Source: Dyadobacter sp. SG02 (GTDB lineage: Bacteria; Bacteroidota; Bacteroidia; Cytophagales; Spirosomataceae). From it: DNA of 64,000 nucleotides. Below are positions 17,583 to 26,174 of the stretch, one piece after another (position 1 is the stretch's first letter; each line of letters opens with the position of its first letter). The stretch is taken from contig NZ_FNYL01000017.1 in the NCBI RefSeq assembly GCF_900109045.1, forward strand, positions 124,001-188,000, written 5' to 3'. The position numbers were made by a program, and so were the translations under genes. Under the pieces are notes generated by a model, which had not been told where the DNA came from, made no database searches, and saw only the letters and a program-made list of their open reading frames with translations.

Positions 17583-18950
17583 ATGAATACAGCAGTAATA
17601 CAGCAGCAGGAAGTGATTTGTGCCCTCGCGACGCCCTCGGGTGTAGGCGCGATAGGCGTTATACGCGTGTCGGGCCTGGGCGCGATCGCCATGGTCAACA
17701 GCGTATTTAAAGGTAAAAACCTCGAAAATGTCGAAACCCACACCGTGCATTTCGGTACCATCAATGCCGGTGACGAGATCATCGACGAAGTGCTGGTAAG
17801 TGTTTTCAAAACCCCGCGCTCATTCACGAAGGAAGATTCCGTAGAAATTTCCTGCCACGGCTCCGACTACATTATCCGCCAGATATTAAAGGTACTCATC
17901 ACCAAAGGCGCTAGAATCGCCAAGCCGGGCGAATTCACCCAGCGTGCCTTCTTGAACGGCCAGTTCGACCTGGTGCAAGCCGAGGCCGTGGCCGACCTGA
18001 TCGCCGCCGACTCGCAAGCCAGCCATAAAACCGCATTGAACCAGCTGCGCGGCGGCTTTTCCAAAAAACTCGCCTCCTTGCGCTCCGAGCTGATCCATTT
18101 CGCCTCGATGATCGAGCTGGAACTCGATTTCGGCGAGGAAGATGTAGAATTCGCCGAGCGCGACGATCTGCGCAGGCTGATCGTGGCGCTGCAAACGACC
18201 ATCGAGCCGTTGATCAGCTCATTTGACTTTGGTAATGCGATTAAGGAAGGTGTGCCGGTAGCTATCATCGGCTCCCCGAACGTGGGCAAATCAACCTTGC
18301 TGAATGCTTTATTAAACGAAGAAAAAGCCATCGTAACCGCCATTGCAGGCACCACACGTGACGTGATCGAAGATACGATCGTACTCGACGGCCTGAAATT
18401 CCGCTTCATCGACACAGCTGGGATTCGTGAAACGACCGACGTCGTCGAATCCATCGGCATCGAGCGCTCGAAAGCGGCCATGGACAAAGCGGATATTGTG
18501 ATTTTCCTCTTTGATAGCGTAGAAACGCTGGCAGAGAACCGTGCATTGGCGGCATTGCTGCCGGGTGATAAGGAGGTTCTTTTTGTGTTGAATAAAACGG
18601 ATATTAATCCGGCTTTGGCAACGGAACTGGTAGGTGAAGAGTCTGATATTGTTCCCATTTCCGCCCATACACAGCAAAATTTGCCTGCACTCACGAAGAA
18701 GCTGGTTTCGCTCGTCCACGGCCAGGCGGCTGGTGATACGGTGGTGACCAATTTGCGGCATTATGAGCATTTGATTAAAACTTCGGCTTCATTGACGGAT
18801 GTTTTGAATGGGCTGTCGCTGGGCGTTACGGGAGATTTTTTGGCGCAGGATATTCGGTTGGCGCTGCATCATTTGGGGGAGATTACGGGGACGATTGTTA
18901 CGGATGATTTGCTGGATAATATTTTTTCGAAGTTTTGTATCGGGAAGTAA
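17583..18950 (+). CDS. mnmE: tRNA uridine-5-carboxymethylaminomethyl modification GTPase
   Basis: A 455-residue GTPase that works with MnmG to modify the wobble uridine of several tRNAs. The start at 17583 gives the family N-terminus with CALATPSGVGAIGVIRVSG. The N-terminal folate-binding domain, helical domain and inserted G domain are in order, with GSPNVGKST (G1), DTAG (G3) and NKTD (G4), and the protein ends in the invariant CIGK. A CATATTTG box ends five bases before the ATG, so the mRNA may be nearly leaderless. The AT-rich three-gene insert begins right after it. Confidence 0.95.
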   Translation: MNTAVIQQQEVICALATPSGVGAIGVIRVSGLGAIAMVNSVFKGKNLENVETHTVHFGTINAGDEIIDEVLVSVFKTPRSFTKEDSVEISCHGSDYIIRQILKVLITKGARIAKPGEFTQRAFLNGQFDLVQAEAVADLIAADSQASHKTALNQLRGGFSKKLASLRSELIHFASMIELELDFGEEDVEFAERDDLRRLIVALQTTIEPLISSFDFGNAIKEGVPVAIIGSPNVGKSTLLNALLNEEKAIVTAIAGTTRDVIEDTIVLDGLKFRFIDTAGIRETTDVVESIGIERSKAAMDKADIVIFLFDSVETLAENRALAALLPGDKEVLFVLNKTDINPALATELVGEESDIVPISAHTQQNLPALTKKLVSLVHGQAAGDTVVTNLRHYEHLIKTSASLTDVLNGLSLGVTGDFLAQDIRLALHHLGEITGTIVTDDLLDNIFSKFCIGK

Positions 18951-19004
18951 ATGTCAGCAAAATATGCATTTAATATCCTGTTTATCAGTTGATTGCAGAT
19001 TGTG

Positions 19005-19034
19005 ATTGCCTCTTTTTTTATTTCGCTATTTTTG
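19005..19034 (+). promoter_or_regulatory. Promoter of the sce7726-sce7725-RES cassette
   Basis: ATTG (19005-19008), 18 bases, then TATTTTTG (19027-19034), a full match to the TAnnTTTG box. The ATG of the first gene follows 12 bases later. It indicates that the three genes are transcribed as one unit, independent of mnmE. Confidence 0.55.
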
Positions 19035-19046
19035 TAATTTTACACC

Positions 19047-19928
19047 ATGACGTCAAACTTAGGCATATCCGCAGGAAGTCTACACGCTCTTTCAAAGATC
19101 CTGTCTAATGCAGGTATTCAGCGCATAATGCTCGATGAAAATTTTCGATCAAGTGGTAATCAGATAAAGCGATTACTTAAAAAGAGTGGTGTTTCGTTGG
19201 ACCAGAAATGTACGCTAGGAGAAATGATTGAATATGCTCACGCACATTTGCTGAAAAATTATCGTCATGAATACCTTTACAAAGCTGCCTTGTTGAACGA
19301 CTACATTTTAAAGAATCATTCACTAGTGGATTCTATCCTACTTAACGAATTCCGTGTGGGTCAGTCCAAAGCAGATGCTGTTCTTGTAAATGGGACAAAT
19401 AAAGTATTCGAAATTAAGACGGAGTTGGACAATCCTGGCCGACTTGCTTCTCAAATTAACGACTATTACAAAGCATTTTCCGAGGTATTTCTAATTGTAC
19501 ACCATACACACTATGAGAAATATTTAAGTTTGATCGATGAAGGAGTCGGCCTAATGCTCTTTAATGATAATTCTATTGAAATTGCTCGACCGGCGGTGCC
19601 CGACAATTCTAATCTCGATACTATCACTATGATGAAAGCTCTTCGTAAAAATGAATTTTTAGTTGTGGTTAAAGCACTTTCGGGGGAGTTGCCGAATGTT
19701 AAGCCTATTTTGCTTTTTAAGTCTTGCCTAGAAATTCTTCGGCAATTTGCTCCCGACGAGGTACAGGCAGAGTTTTTGAGTGTAATCAAGGGGAGAATCA
19801 ATTTATTCGTCAGTGACGTTGTAACTAGTGCTAAGCTGCCTGAAAGTTTGAAGCTTTCGTTGTATTATTCGAATATCAACCGAAATGAATATATTAGCTT
19901 GGTTAAGCGACTAGACTATCAATTCTGA
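19047..19928 (+). CDS. sce7726-family protein, PD-(D/E)XK nuclease-like
   Basis: A 293-residue cytosolic protein resembling the sce7726 family. The centre carries a restriction-endonuclease-like signature: Glu 101 (LNEFRVG), Asp 110 (KADAVLV) and the Glu 122-x-Lys 124 pair of FEIKTE, followed by a Gln-containing helix (LASQINDYYKAF). The N-terminal region (about 1-75) is helical. Base composition is visibly more AT-rich than mnmE. It is first in a three-gene unit, 8 bases ahead of the sce7725 gene. The nuclease activity is inferred from the motif; the target is unknown. Confidence 0.75.
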   Translation: MTSNLGISAGSLHALSKILSNAGIQRIMLDENFRSSGNQIKRLLKKSGVSLDQKCTLGEMIEYAHAHLLKNYRHEYLYKAALLNDYILKNHSLVDSILLNEFRVGQSKADAVLVNGTNKVFEIKTELDNPGRLASQINDYYKAFSEVFLIVHHTHYEKYLSLIDEGVGLMLFNDNSIEIARPAVPDNSNLDTITMMKALRKNEFLVVVKALSGELPNVKPILLFKSCLEILRQFAPDEVQAEFLSVIKGRINLFVSDVVTSAKLPESLKLSLYYSNINRNEYISLVKRLDYQF

Positions 19929-19936
19929 TAAAATTT

Positions 19937-20875
19937 ATGTATCTACCCTTCCTCCGAGGTAAACAATTTGAGCTACTGGCATTGAGAGAATTGACGACGT
20001 TGCCGCTTGTGGCGACGAAAGTTACTCCAATAATCGAGCCAGTAAAAAAGGACCTCAAAAGTGTCGAAACGGCTATTAGAACGCTCTCTACTTATGGAAT
20101 CAATGTTTTACTTATAGTGAATCCTGAACAAGGCGATCTCAAAAAAGACTATGTTTTGATTGAGCAGTCGATTGATCGACTTAGGAAATCTGGACTTGAT
20201 AACATAGTTCCTACATATATAATAGCCAATGAAAGGGATTTTACTTTTTTTTCAGCAGATGCCAAATCGAGAGGCTATTTGACGACTGGGTACGCACTTG
20301 TCCATTTGAACCAGATTTCCAAAGCCGCGGAGCTTAAAGAGATTGCTGCAAATTCCAATTTGAGGTACAACCTCATTCATGTCAACCATCTAATTGCCCT
20401 TAGAAGAGGATTTCCTATCTCGTCTCTCGGTATTTTAAGTGATCCGTTTGTAAAGCAAAAACGAAATGTTGATTATGAAGAATCTGAGGACGAAATTTTT
20501 TCTAGTGACCACTTCTACTATAGAGATGAAGGGTTTACCGCTTTCTCGGACTACCTTACAATTGGAACCGAGTATATTGAGGGAGGGATGCTGCCTTATG
20601 CAGTTGTAATTCATCTTACCTATAAAGATAAGGAGAGCGAGAATGTGAGGATCAGACACTTTTTGTCCGATAACAATCTTGATACAAGCGATACGGCCGG
20701 GAAGTTCGGTGAAGCGCTCGCGAAATTAGTTGAGTTCATAGACGAGCAAGGCATTCACACTCTTGCATCAGAACAATTCCGAGATTATCATAACCGAGGT
20801 GCCTATCCAGGCCTGGGAGTAATTAAGAAGCTCTCGCTTATGCACCACATTGAATTGATTCAAAGTTTAATATAA
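19937..20875 (+). CDS. sce7725-family (beta-family) protein
   Basis: A 312-residue protein starting MYLPFLRGKQFELLALREL, the hallmark of sce7725/beta-family proteins, which are related to the beta protein of phage T4-like elements. The body has a TIM-barrel-like alternation (VTPIIEPVKKD, INVLLIVNPEQGD, LDNIVPTYIIANERD) and a late YRDEGFTAFSDYLTIG segment. No catalytic residues can be assigned with confidence. Families sce7725 and sce7726 are known as neighbours, which supports a joint function. It lies 8 bases after the sce7726 gene and 5 bases before the RES-domain gene, so the three are one operon. Confidence 0.72.
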   Translation: MYLPFLRGKQFELLALRELTTLPLVATKVTPIIEPVKKDLKSVETAIRTLSTYGINVLLIVNPEQGDLKKDYVLIEQSIDRLRKSGLDNIVPTYIIANERDFTFFSADAKSRGYLTTGYALVHLNQISKAAELKEIAANSNLRYNLIHVNHLIALRRGFPISSLGILSDPFVKQKRNVDYEESEDEIFSSDHFYYRDEGFTAFSDYLTIGTEYIEGGMLPYAVVIHLTYKDKESENVRIRHFLSDNNLDTSDTAGKFGEALAKLVEFIDEQGIHTLASEQFRDYHNRGAYPGLGVIKKLSLMHHIELIQSLI

Positions 20876-20880
20876 AATGT

Positions 20881-21951
20881 ATGAACTGTTGTATCAACTG
20901 CTTTGTGGACCAAAGCTTAAAACACACTATTACGACACTTTCACGAACACACGGAGACTGTGATTTCTGCGAATCAAACAATGTAAGTATTGTTTCCTGT
21001 GAAAGCCTAAGTAGTATTTTTGACCAACTTTTTGAGCTCTATGAAAATCACGCCGATGCTGCGCATTCTATTAGTGCATCACCGTTCCTTATTCATGAGC
21101 ATATTTCTACCTATTGGGAAAACCTATTTAACTCGACTCTTCTAGGACAAAAAGAGGTGAAGCACCTTGTGAATCAAATTGGAAGAGGAAGTTCATTTTA
21201 TAGCCCCGACTTGTTCGAAAAGCCAGTTGAATTTGAATTTTTGATTGGTGCGGCAGGTATGCCAGCACAAGACCTCCAATTGCGATGGGAGAACTTTTCA
21301 GCTGAGATAAAGGAAAAAAATCGATTTTTTGTAAACGCCGTAATTGACACAGATACCCTGGATTCAATATTTGGTAGACTCGCTATCACTTATTCTTCCG
21401 GTAGTACATTTTATCGGGCTCGCCCGTCAGAATCTCGCTTACCGATAGGAGAGTTAGGCAAGCCACCTGCCTCTATTGCTACGCCCGGCAGAGCAAACCC
21501 TGTCGGTATTCCTTATTTATATGTTTCGGACAGCGAAAAGACTACACTTTATGAGACGCGCATAGCTTTGCATGAGGGAATTACAATCGGCAAATTCGTC
21601 GCGATCGAACCAATTAGTTTAGTCTCGTTAAAGGATATTAAGAAATTTGGGCCATTTGAGATTTTGGATCGAGGATTCACCTTCGAAGAGTTTATACTCT
21701 ACCGGCCTTATCTACAAAGATTGGGTGACGAGCTTTCTAAGCCTGTGCGTAAGCAAGACGCGAATCTCGACTACTTGCCTACGCAATTTTTGTGTGAGTA
21801 CATCAAATCCAAACTTGGTTTTGATGCTGTTGAGTATAGAAGTGCAATGAATTCAAGTGGGTATAACTTGGCAATCTTTAATGATCAAAAGCTCGAATGT
21901 GTCGATGCTAACTTCTACGTTGTAAGCGACTTGAAGTATACTTGGTCTTAG
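20881..21951 (+). CDS. RES-domain protein with HEPN/RES N-terminal region
   Basis: A 356-residue protein. The N-terminus has a zinc-ribbon-like set of Cys residues (CCINC at 3-7, CDFC at 27-30) and a helical region like the HEPN/RES N-terminal domain 1 family. The C-terminal RES domain (from about 177) keeps its key features: Arg 179 in FYRAR, GRANP (203-207), PYLY (211-214) and Glu 225 in TLYETR. RES proteins are NAD-degrading toxins in the Res-Xre and MbcT-MbcA systems. No Xre antitoxin is adjacent; the partners here are the sce7725 and sce7726 proteins, so this is a different gene context. Confidence 0.8.
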   Translation: MNCCINCFVDQSLKHTITTLSRTHGDCDFCESNNVSIVSCESLSSIFDQLFELYENHADAAHSISASPFLIHEHISTYWENLFNSTLLGQKEVKHLVNQIGRGSSFYSPDLFEKPVEFEFLIGAAGMPAQDLQLRWENFSAEIKEKNRFFVNAVIDTDTLDSIFGRLAITYSSGSTFYRARPSESRLPIGELGKPPASIATPGRANPVGIPYLYVSDSEKTTLYETRIALHEGITIGKFVAIEPISLVSLKDIKKFGPFEILDRGFTFEEFILYRPYLQRLGDELSKPVRKQDANLDYLPTQFLCEYIKSKLGFDAVEYRSAMNSSGYNLAIFNDQKLECVDANFYVVSDLKYTWS

Positions 21952-22391
21952 AACAACTGATAGTTTTCAATTCATTGGGAGGGCATAGCTTTCGGAGAAC
22001 AGCGTGTAGCCTTACCTAAAATGTAGCCTTACCTAAAATGTGAGCTTCCCCGCATTTGGGCTTGAAGTGGGGTACTTCAATCGTTACAATGAAAGCGAAA
22101 GGAAACTAACATAGCATCCCGACAATATCTTATCATGAACCTATGTTAACAAAATTACTTATCCTACCTGATTTCGAGGGGCGTGGCTGTTAACGAACTT
22201 TGCATTAGTTTGTTAAACGTCATTCGAAATGCAAATCATAACTACATTAATCAAATGCTTTGCCACTGCCGTTCTTTTTTTGCGGTTGTGCCTCATGTTC
22301 TGGGGCAGAGTGCTGCGGGCCGGGAATCGTCTTCGGCACAGAAGTTGGTCGGTCAGTTTTTTTCAGAGGCCAGGTTGCTTCAAAGGGCCGA
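21952..22391. other. Intergenic stretch downstream of the RES cassette
   Basis: No convincing gene. It contains a 17-base tandem duplication (22005-22038) and a 7-bp inverted repeat AACATAG/CTATGTT (about 22109 and 22141). Two overlapping plus-strand frames of about 70 codons near 22183-22444 look non-coding. Composition rises back toward that of the neighbouring chromosome, so this may hold the right edge of the insert. Confidence 0.45.
22005..22038. repeat. Perfect 17-base tandem duplication
   Basis: The unit TGTAGCCTTACCTAAAA occurs at 22005-22021 and again at 22022-22038, followed by TGTGAGC, which may be the start of a decayed third unit. It lies about 50 bases after the RES gene. Confidence 0.9.
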
Positions 22392-22422
22392 TTGATTCGT
22401 ATGCCGCCCGCGCCTATATTTG
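22392..22422 (+). promoter_or_regulatory. Promoter of the Crp/Fnr-family gene
   Basis: TTGA (22392-22395), 19 bases, then TATATTTG (22415-22422), a full TAnnTTTG box. The ATG at 22429 starts only six bases after the box, so the transcript would have almost no leader. Confidence 0.65.
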
Positions 22423-22428
22423 CTTGCT

Positions 22429-23001
22429 ATGCATGAGCTTTTAATCCAAAACCTGAGCAAATTTGTGCCTCTCTCTTCGCTTGAAGCCGAGATCATACAA
22501 TCCCTTTTTACATTCAAGAAATACCGTAAAAAGCAGTATATTCTGCAAGAGGGGGACGTGACGCGCTATGAAACGTTTATAGTAAAGGGTGTGACGCGCA
22601 CTTATGAAGTGGACGATAAGGGACAGGAGCACATCTTGCAGTTTGGCCTGGAAGATTGGTGGGTGGGCGATCTGTACAGTTTTTTGACAGATACCCCAAC
22701 AACTTACAACATCGACTGCCTGGAAGATACCCAGGTACTGCATATTACCAAGGCAGACCTGGAAATATTATATGAGAAGGTGCCTAAAATGGAGCGGCAC
22801 TTCCGTATCCTGATCCAGAATGCATTCATTGCGTCAACAAAAAGGCTATCGGCTAGCCTTTCCAGGAGTGCGCCCGAGCGGTATGAGGAGTTTATCAAAA
22901 AGTACCCGCAGATAGAGCAGCGTGTGGCCAATCATCAGATCGCCTCTTACCTGGGCATTACCCCGCAAACGCTGAGCCGTATCCGTTCGGAAAGCAAATA
23001 A
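22429..23001 (+). CDS. Crp/Fnr-family transcription regulator
   Basis: A 190-residue regulator. An N-terminal cyclic-nucleotide-binding-like beta domain (about 25-120, with KKQYILQEGDVTRYETFIVKG) is followed by a dimer helix and a short HTH with NHQIASYLGITPQTLSRIRS near the end. It lacks the Cys set of Fnr, so an iron-sulfur sensor is unlikely; the effector is unknown, as for most small Bacteroidota Crp homologues. The start at ATG 22429 is preferred to the in-frame TTG at 22420 because the promoter box covers that TTG. The flavodoxin-like and DoxX genes downstream are plausible targets. Confidence 0.88.
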   Translation: MHELLIQNLSKFVPLSSLEAEIIQSLFTFKKYRKKQYILQEGDVTRYETFIVKGVTRTYEVDDKGQEHILQFGLEDWWVGDLYSFLTDTPTTYNIDCLEDTQVLHITKADLEILYEKVPKMERHFRILIQNAFIASTKRLSASLSRSAPERYEEFIKKYPQIEQRVANHQIASYLGITPQTLSRIRSESK

Positions 23002-23198
23002 CTTCTTCCTGGTAATCAATAAATAACATTTGAAATGCTGGCTTTTCTAAGCCCTGTCGAGTCCGGGACAGGAGCGTCGTGCTGTGCATTTTTAGCAGCG
23101 AAACCGTCAAAAAGTTAATCCAGGTTAACGTTTTTTCTTATCCCAGGTGATTGGTGACGACGGGCCGGAACCGCAAAATTTGCATTAAAATATTAGCC

Positions 23199-23780
23199 AT
23201 GAAAAAAGTCACAATCGCTATTGTTTACCACAGTCGGGCCGGGCATACGGAAAGGCTCGCCCGACTGCTGACCCGGGAAATGACAACCGATCGTTCCGAA
23301 GTGCATTTGGTCGGTGTGGATGAAGCCATAGCACGTCCGGAACTGCTGCACGATGCGGACACCATCGTTTTTGGAAGCCCCACCTACTTTGGCAATGTCA
23401 GCGCAGAGTTCAAGCAGTTTATGGAAAGCACAGGCGAGTTCTGGTACAGGCAGCCCTGGAAGGATAAGCTGGCCGCGGGTTTCACCCTTTCGTCGACCAT
23501 CAATGGCGACAAGCTTAACACGCTGGAAGCGATGATGCTTTTTGCCTGCCAGCACAGTATGAACTGGATTTCGCTGGGCGTACTCCCGCGGTTTTTGCAT
23601 AATGAGCAAACCGAAGGGCAAAACCGGCTGGCCAGCTACATCGGCCTGATGGAGCAGTGCGACAACGGGGAGCATGTCATCAATGGCCAGCATCCTGGCG
23701 ATCTGCTCACGGCCGAGCTGTTTGCAAGAAGGGTCGTGCAGGTAACGGTACGGTACATGGGCGGGCAAGAAGGAATATAG
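23199..23780 (+). CDS. Flavodoxin-fold NAD(P)H-dependent oxidoreductase (WrbA-like)
   Basis: A 193-residue FMN-binding protein. The phosphate loop YHSRAGHTERLA (about 10-21) and the second loop GSPTYFGNVSAEFKQFM (about 64-80) are those of WrbA and flavodoxin-like quinone reductases. The start at 23199 matches this N-terminus; an upstream ATG at 23151 would add 16 unlikely residues. A TTGG-N20-AAAATTTG promoter-like pair lies just upstream (about 23151-23182). DoxX follows after about 47 bases, so it may be co-transcribed and serve quinone or electrophile detoxification. Confidence 0.82.
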   Translation: MKKVTIAIVYHSRAGHTERLARLLTREMTTDRSEVHLVGVDEAIARPELLHDADTIVFGSPTYFGNVSAEFKQFMESTGEFWYRQPWKDKLAAGFTLSSTINGDKLNTLEAMMLFACQHSMNWISLGVLPRFLHNEQTEGQNRLASYIGLMEQCDNGEHVINGQHPGDLLTAELFARRVVQVTVRYMGGQEGI

Positions 23781-23827
23781 TCTAACAAATCACTTATGAA
23801 TTTTTCCAACAATTAAACATTAAGATT

Positions 23828-24283
23828 ATGTCTGATAATATTTTAAAACCGGATTCAAATCTGGCAGCGCTGCTGCTTCGTCTTTTCCTTGCATTGGTAC
23901 TCTTCCCTCATGGTGCACAGAAGCTGCTGGGCTGGTTCGGAGGATTCGGGTTCGAAGGCAGTATGCAATATTTCACCGGCCAGGTCGGCTTGCCCTGGGT
24001 GGTCGGCTTTTTGGTGATAATGATCGAGTTTTTTGGGCCATTAGCGCTGGTCCTTGGCGTTGCAGTACGTTTCTCAGCGGCGGCAATTGCAGTGGTGATG
24101 GCCGGTATCATCGCCACAACTTTCCACGATCATTTTTTTATGGATTGGTTTGGCATACAGCATACCGAGGGAATGGAATTCTTTTTGCTGGCGATAGGCA
24201 TTGCACTCGGATTGATTTTTACCGGCGGAGGGGTTTACTCGATTGGACGTTTCCTCCGGCATGAGCCATCGACGTCCCGATAA
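23828..24283 (+). CDS. DoxX-family membrane protein
   Basis: A 151-residue inner-membrane protein with four hydrophobic helices and the DoxX signature LLRLFLALVLFPHGAQKLLGWFGGFG near the N-terminus. DoxX proteins take part in redox and thiol stress responses in some bacteria, but their reaction is unclear. It follows the flavodoxin-like gene. A perfect seven-bp hairpin overlaps its stop codon. Confidence 0.88.
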   Translation: MSDNILKPDSNLAALLLRLFLALVLFPHGAQKLLGWFGGFGFEGSMQYFTGQVGLPWVVGFLVIMIEFFGPLALVLGVAVRFSAAAIAVVMAGIIATTFHDHFFMDWFGIQHTEGMEFFLLAIGIALGLIFTGGGVYSIGRFLRHEPSTSR

Positions 24284-24294
24284 AAACCGGGACG
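24273..24294. terminator. Hairpin over the DoxX stop codon
   Basis: CGTCCCG (24273-24279) and CGGGACG (24288-24294) pair perfectly around an 8-base loop that holds the TAA stop. No T-run follows, so termination is uncertain. Confidence 0.45.
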
Positions 24295-24439
24295 CCCAAC
24301 GGCGGTATATCACGCTGTTTTTGGAATAACGATATTCCATGTGCTTAATCCATTGAAATATATAAGCCCCCCCGAGAAATCTATAAGCCTGCCGCCCCGC
24401 CACGCACCAACTTTGCATCATTCAATCAAACAAACAGAA

Positions 24440-25249
24440 ATGATGGCAAGTACAGTATTGATTACAGGCGCTTCTTCGGGATTTGGTAAGGACGCCGTTC
24501 GGTTGTTTCAAAAAAATGGATGGAATGTGATTGCTTCGATGCGCTCGCCTGAGAAGGAGGCTGAGCTCGGCAAGCTGGATAATGTGGCGCTGGTGCGACT
24601 GGATGTGACAGATAGCGCGAGTATACAAAATGCGGTTGCAGAGGGCATTGCGCGTTTCGGTAGTATCGACGCGTTAGTGAATAATGCCGGTTTTGGATCA
24701 CTGGGCGTGCTGGAAGCGGCGCCGACGGATGTGGTAAGGCAGCAGTTCGATGTGAATGTGTTCGGGGTGATCGAGGTGATCAAGGCGGTGTTGCCGCAGA
24801 TGCGTCGTCAGAAGAGCGGGGTGATCGTCAATGTGGCGTCCATGGGTGGAAGGATCGCTTTTCCGTTCTCTACATTGTATCATGCTACCAAATATGCGGT
24901 GGAAGGACTTTCGGAATCGCTGCAATTTGAGCTCGAACCGCTGGGAATTAAAGTGAAAATCGTCGAGCCGGGCGGTTATAAAACAGATTTTGCAGGCCGG
25001 TCACTGGCAACTTTTGGCGCAGGCGATTTGTTGGACTACAAGCCGGCATATGACGTTTTCGCGAGTAAAGTCGACACCTGGCCGATGTCGGAACGCGTGT
25101 GGGAGGTAGCGGAGGCTATTTTTGAAGCAGCCAGCGACGGGTCGGAGCAGTTGCGTTACCCGGTAGGGGCAGATGCGGTACAGTTACTTCAAGCCAGAAA
25201 AGAAATGGACGACCTGGCGATCAAAAATCTGATTGCCAGCCATATTTAG
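24440..25249 (+). CDS. Short-chain dehydrogenase/reductase
   Basis: A 269-residue NAD(P)-dependent oxidoreductase of the classical SDR type. Visible are the cofactor motif TGASSGFG (near the start), the NNAG motif, and the catalytic Tyr-x3-Lys in YHATKYAVEG. Two ATGs in a row (24440 and 24443) could start it. The substrate is unknown. An AraC-family gene starts 19 bases after the stop on the same strand, suggesting a regulated pair. Confidence 0.9.
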   Translation: MMASTVLITGASSGFGKDAVRLFQKNGWNVIASMRSPEKEAELGKLDNVALVRLDVTDSASIQNAVAEGIARFGSIDALVNNAGFGSLGVLEAAPTDVVRQQFDVNVFGVIEVIKAVLPQMRRQKSGVIVNVASMGGRIAFPFSTLYHATKYAVEGLSESLQFELEPLGIKVKIVEPGGYKTDFAGRSLATFGAGDLLDYKPAYDVFASKVDTWPMSERVWEVAEAIFEAASDGSEQLRYPVGADAVQLLQARKEMDDLAIKNLIASHI

Positions 25250-25268
25250 CATTTATCATTCCAATGTT

Positions 25269-26174
25269 ATGACCAGCCAGTACCTTGATATCGAGACCAT
25301 TGCCGGCCTGCACGAGTACGTAGGCGCGCCCAGCCCCAGGCACCCGCTGATCAGCCTGATCGACAACACGCAGTTCTACGCGCAATGCCCGCGAGAGCTT
25401 ACGGCATTTCGGTTCGGCTTTTACACGATCTCCTGCAAGCGCATTCACGGCGTTTTGAAGTACGGAAAGGGGCACTACGATTTCAGCGAGGGCTCGCTCA
25501 TGTTCACGGCGCCCTGGCAGGTCATAACGGGCAGCATCGAGGAAGGCGGTGTGGAGGATGGGTGGGCGCTGTTCATCCACCCCGACTTGCTCAATGCAAC
25601 CGAATTGGGACAAAAGATGCATCAATACTCTTTTTTCAATTACGATGTCAATGAGGCATTGCATATTTCCGAGGATGAAAAGCTGCTCATCCGCGATTGC
25701 GTGGCCAAGATCGAGCGGGAGTATTCCCAGAATATCGACAAGCACACGCTCCGGCTGATCACGGGCAATATCGAGTTGCTGCTTAATTACTGTGATCGGT
25801 TTTACGACCGCCAGTTTTACACCCGCGCGAAAGTCAGCAACGACCTGGTGCAGCATTTCGAAAGGCTGCTGAACGATTATTTTTCGAAAGACACATTGAT
25901 CGACAGGGGCCTGCCGGGCGTCAAATACTTCGCTTCGGAGCTGAACCTCTCGCCGAATTACCTTTCCGACCTGCTCAACCGTTTCACGGGCAAAACGACC
26001 CAGGAACATATTCATTTGCGGATGGTCGACAAAGCCAAATCCCTGCTCTGGGGCACCGAACAGTCGATCAGCGAAATTGCCTACGATCTCGGTTTCGAGC
26101 ACCCGTCGCATTTCACCAAAATATTCAAAACCAAAACCGGCAAGTCGCCCAGCGCATTTAGAAACCTTAATTAG
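25269..26174 (+). CDS. AraC-family transcription regulator
   Basis: A 301-residue regulator with a C-terminal double HTH of the AraC type (about 210-300): SELNLSPNYLSDLLNRFTGKTTQEHI and then ISEIAYDLGFEHPSHFTKIFKTKTGKSP. The N-terminal part is cupin-like and probably senses a small ligand. The start at 25269 is preferred over the ATG at 25233, which lies in the SDR gene. It probably controls the SDR gene directly upstream. Its end overlaps by eight bases the end of the opposite-strand AraC gene. Confidence 0.9.
   Translation: MTSQYLDIETIAGLHEYVGAPSPRHPLISLIDNTQFYAQCPRELTAFRFGFYTISCKRIHGVLKYGKGHYDFSEGSLMFTAPWQVITGSIEEGGVEDGWALFIHPDLLNATELGQKMHQYSFFNYDVNEALHISEDEKLLIRDCVAKIEREYSQNIDKHTLRLITGNIELLLNYCDRFYDRQFYTRAKVSNDLVQHFERLLNDYFSKDTLIDRGLPGVKYFASELNLSPNYLSDLLNRFTGKTTQEHIHLRMVDKAKSLLWGTEQSISEIAYDLGFEHPSHFTKIFKTKTGKSPSAFRNLN

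Noticed and set aside
22183..22444. Two overlapping frames of about 70 codons before the Crp/Fnr gene
   Set aside because: One runs through the promoter of the regulator and both have implausible composition.
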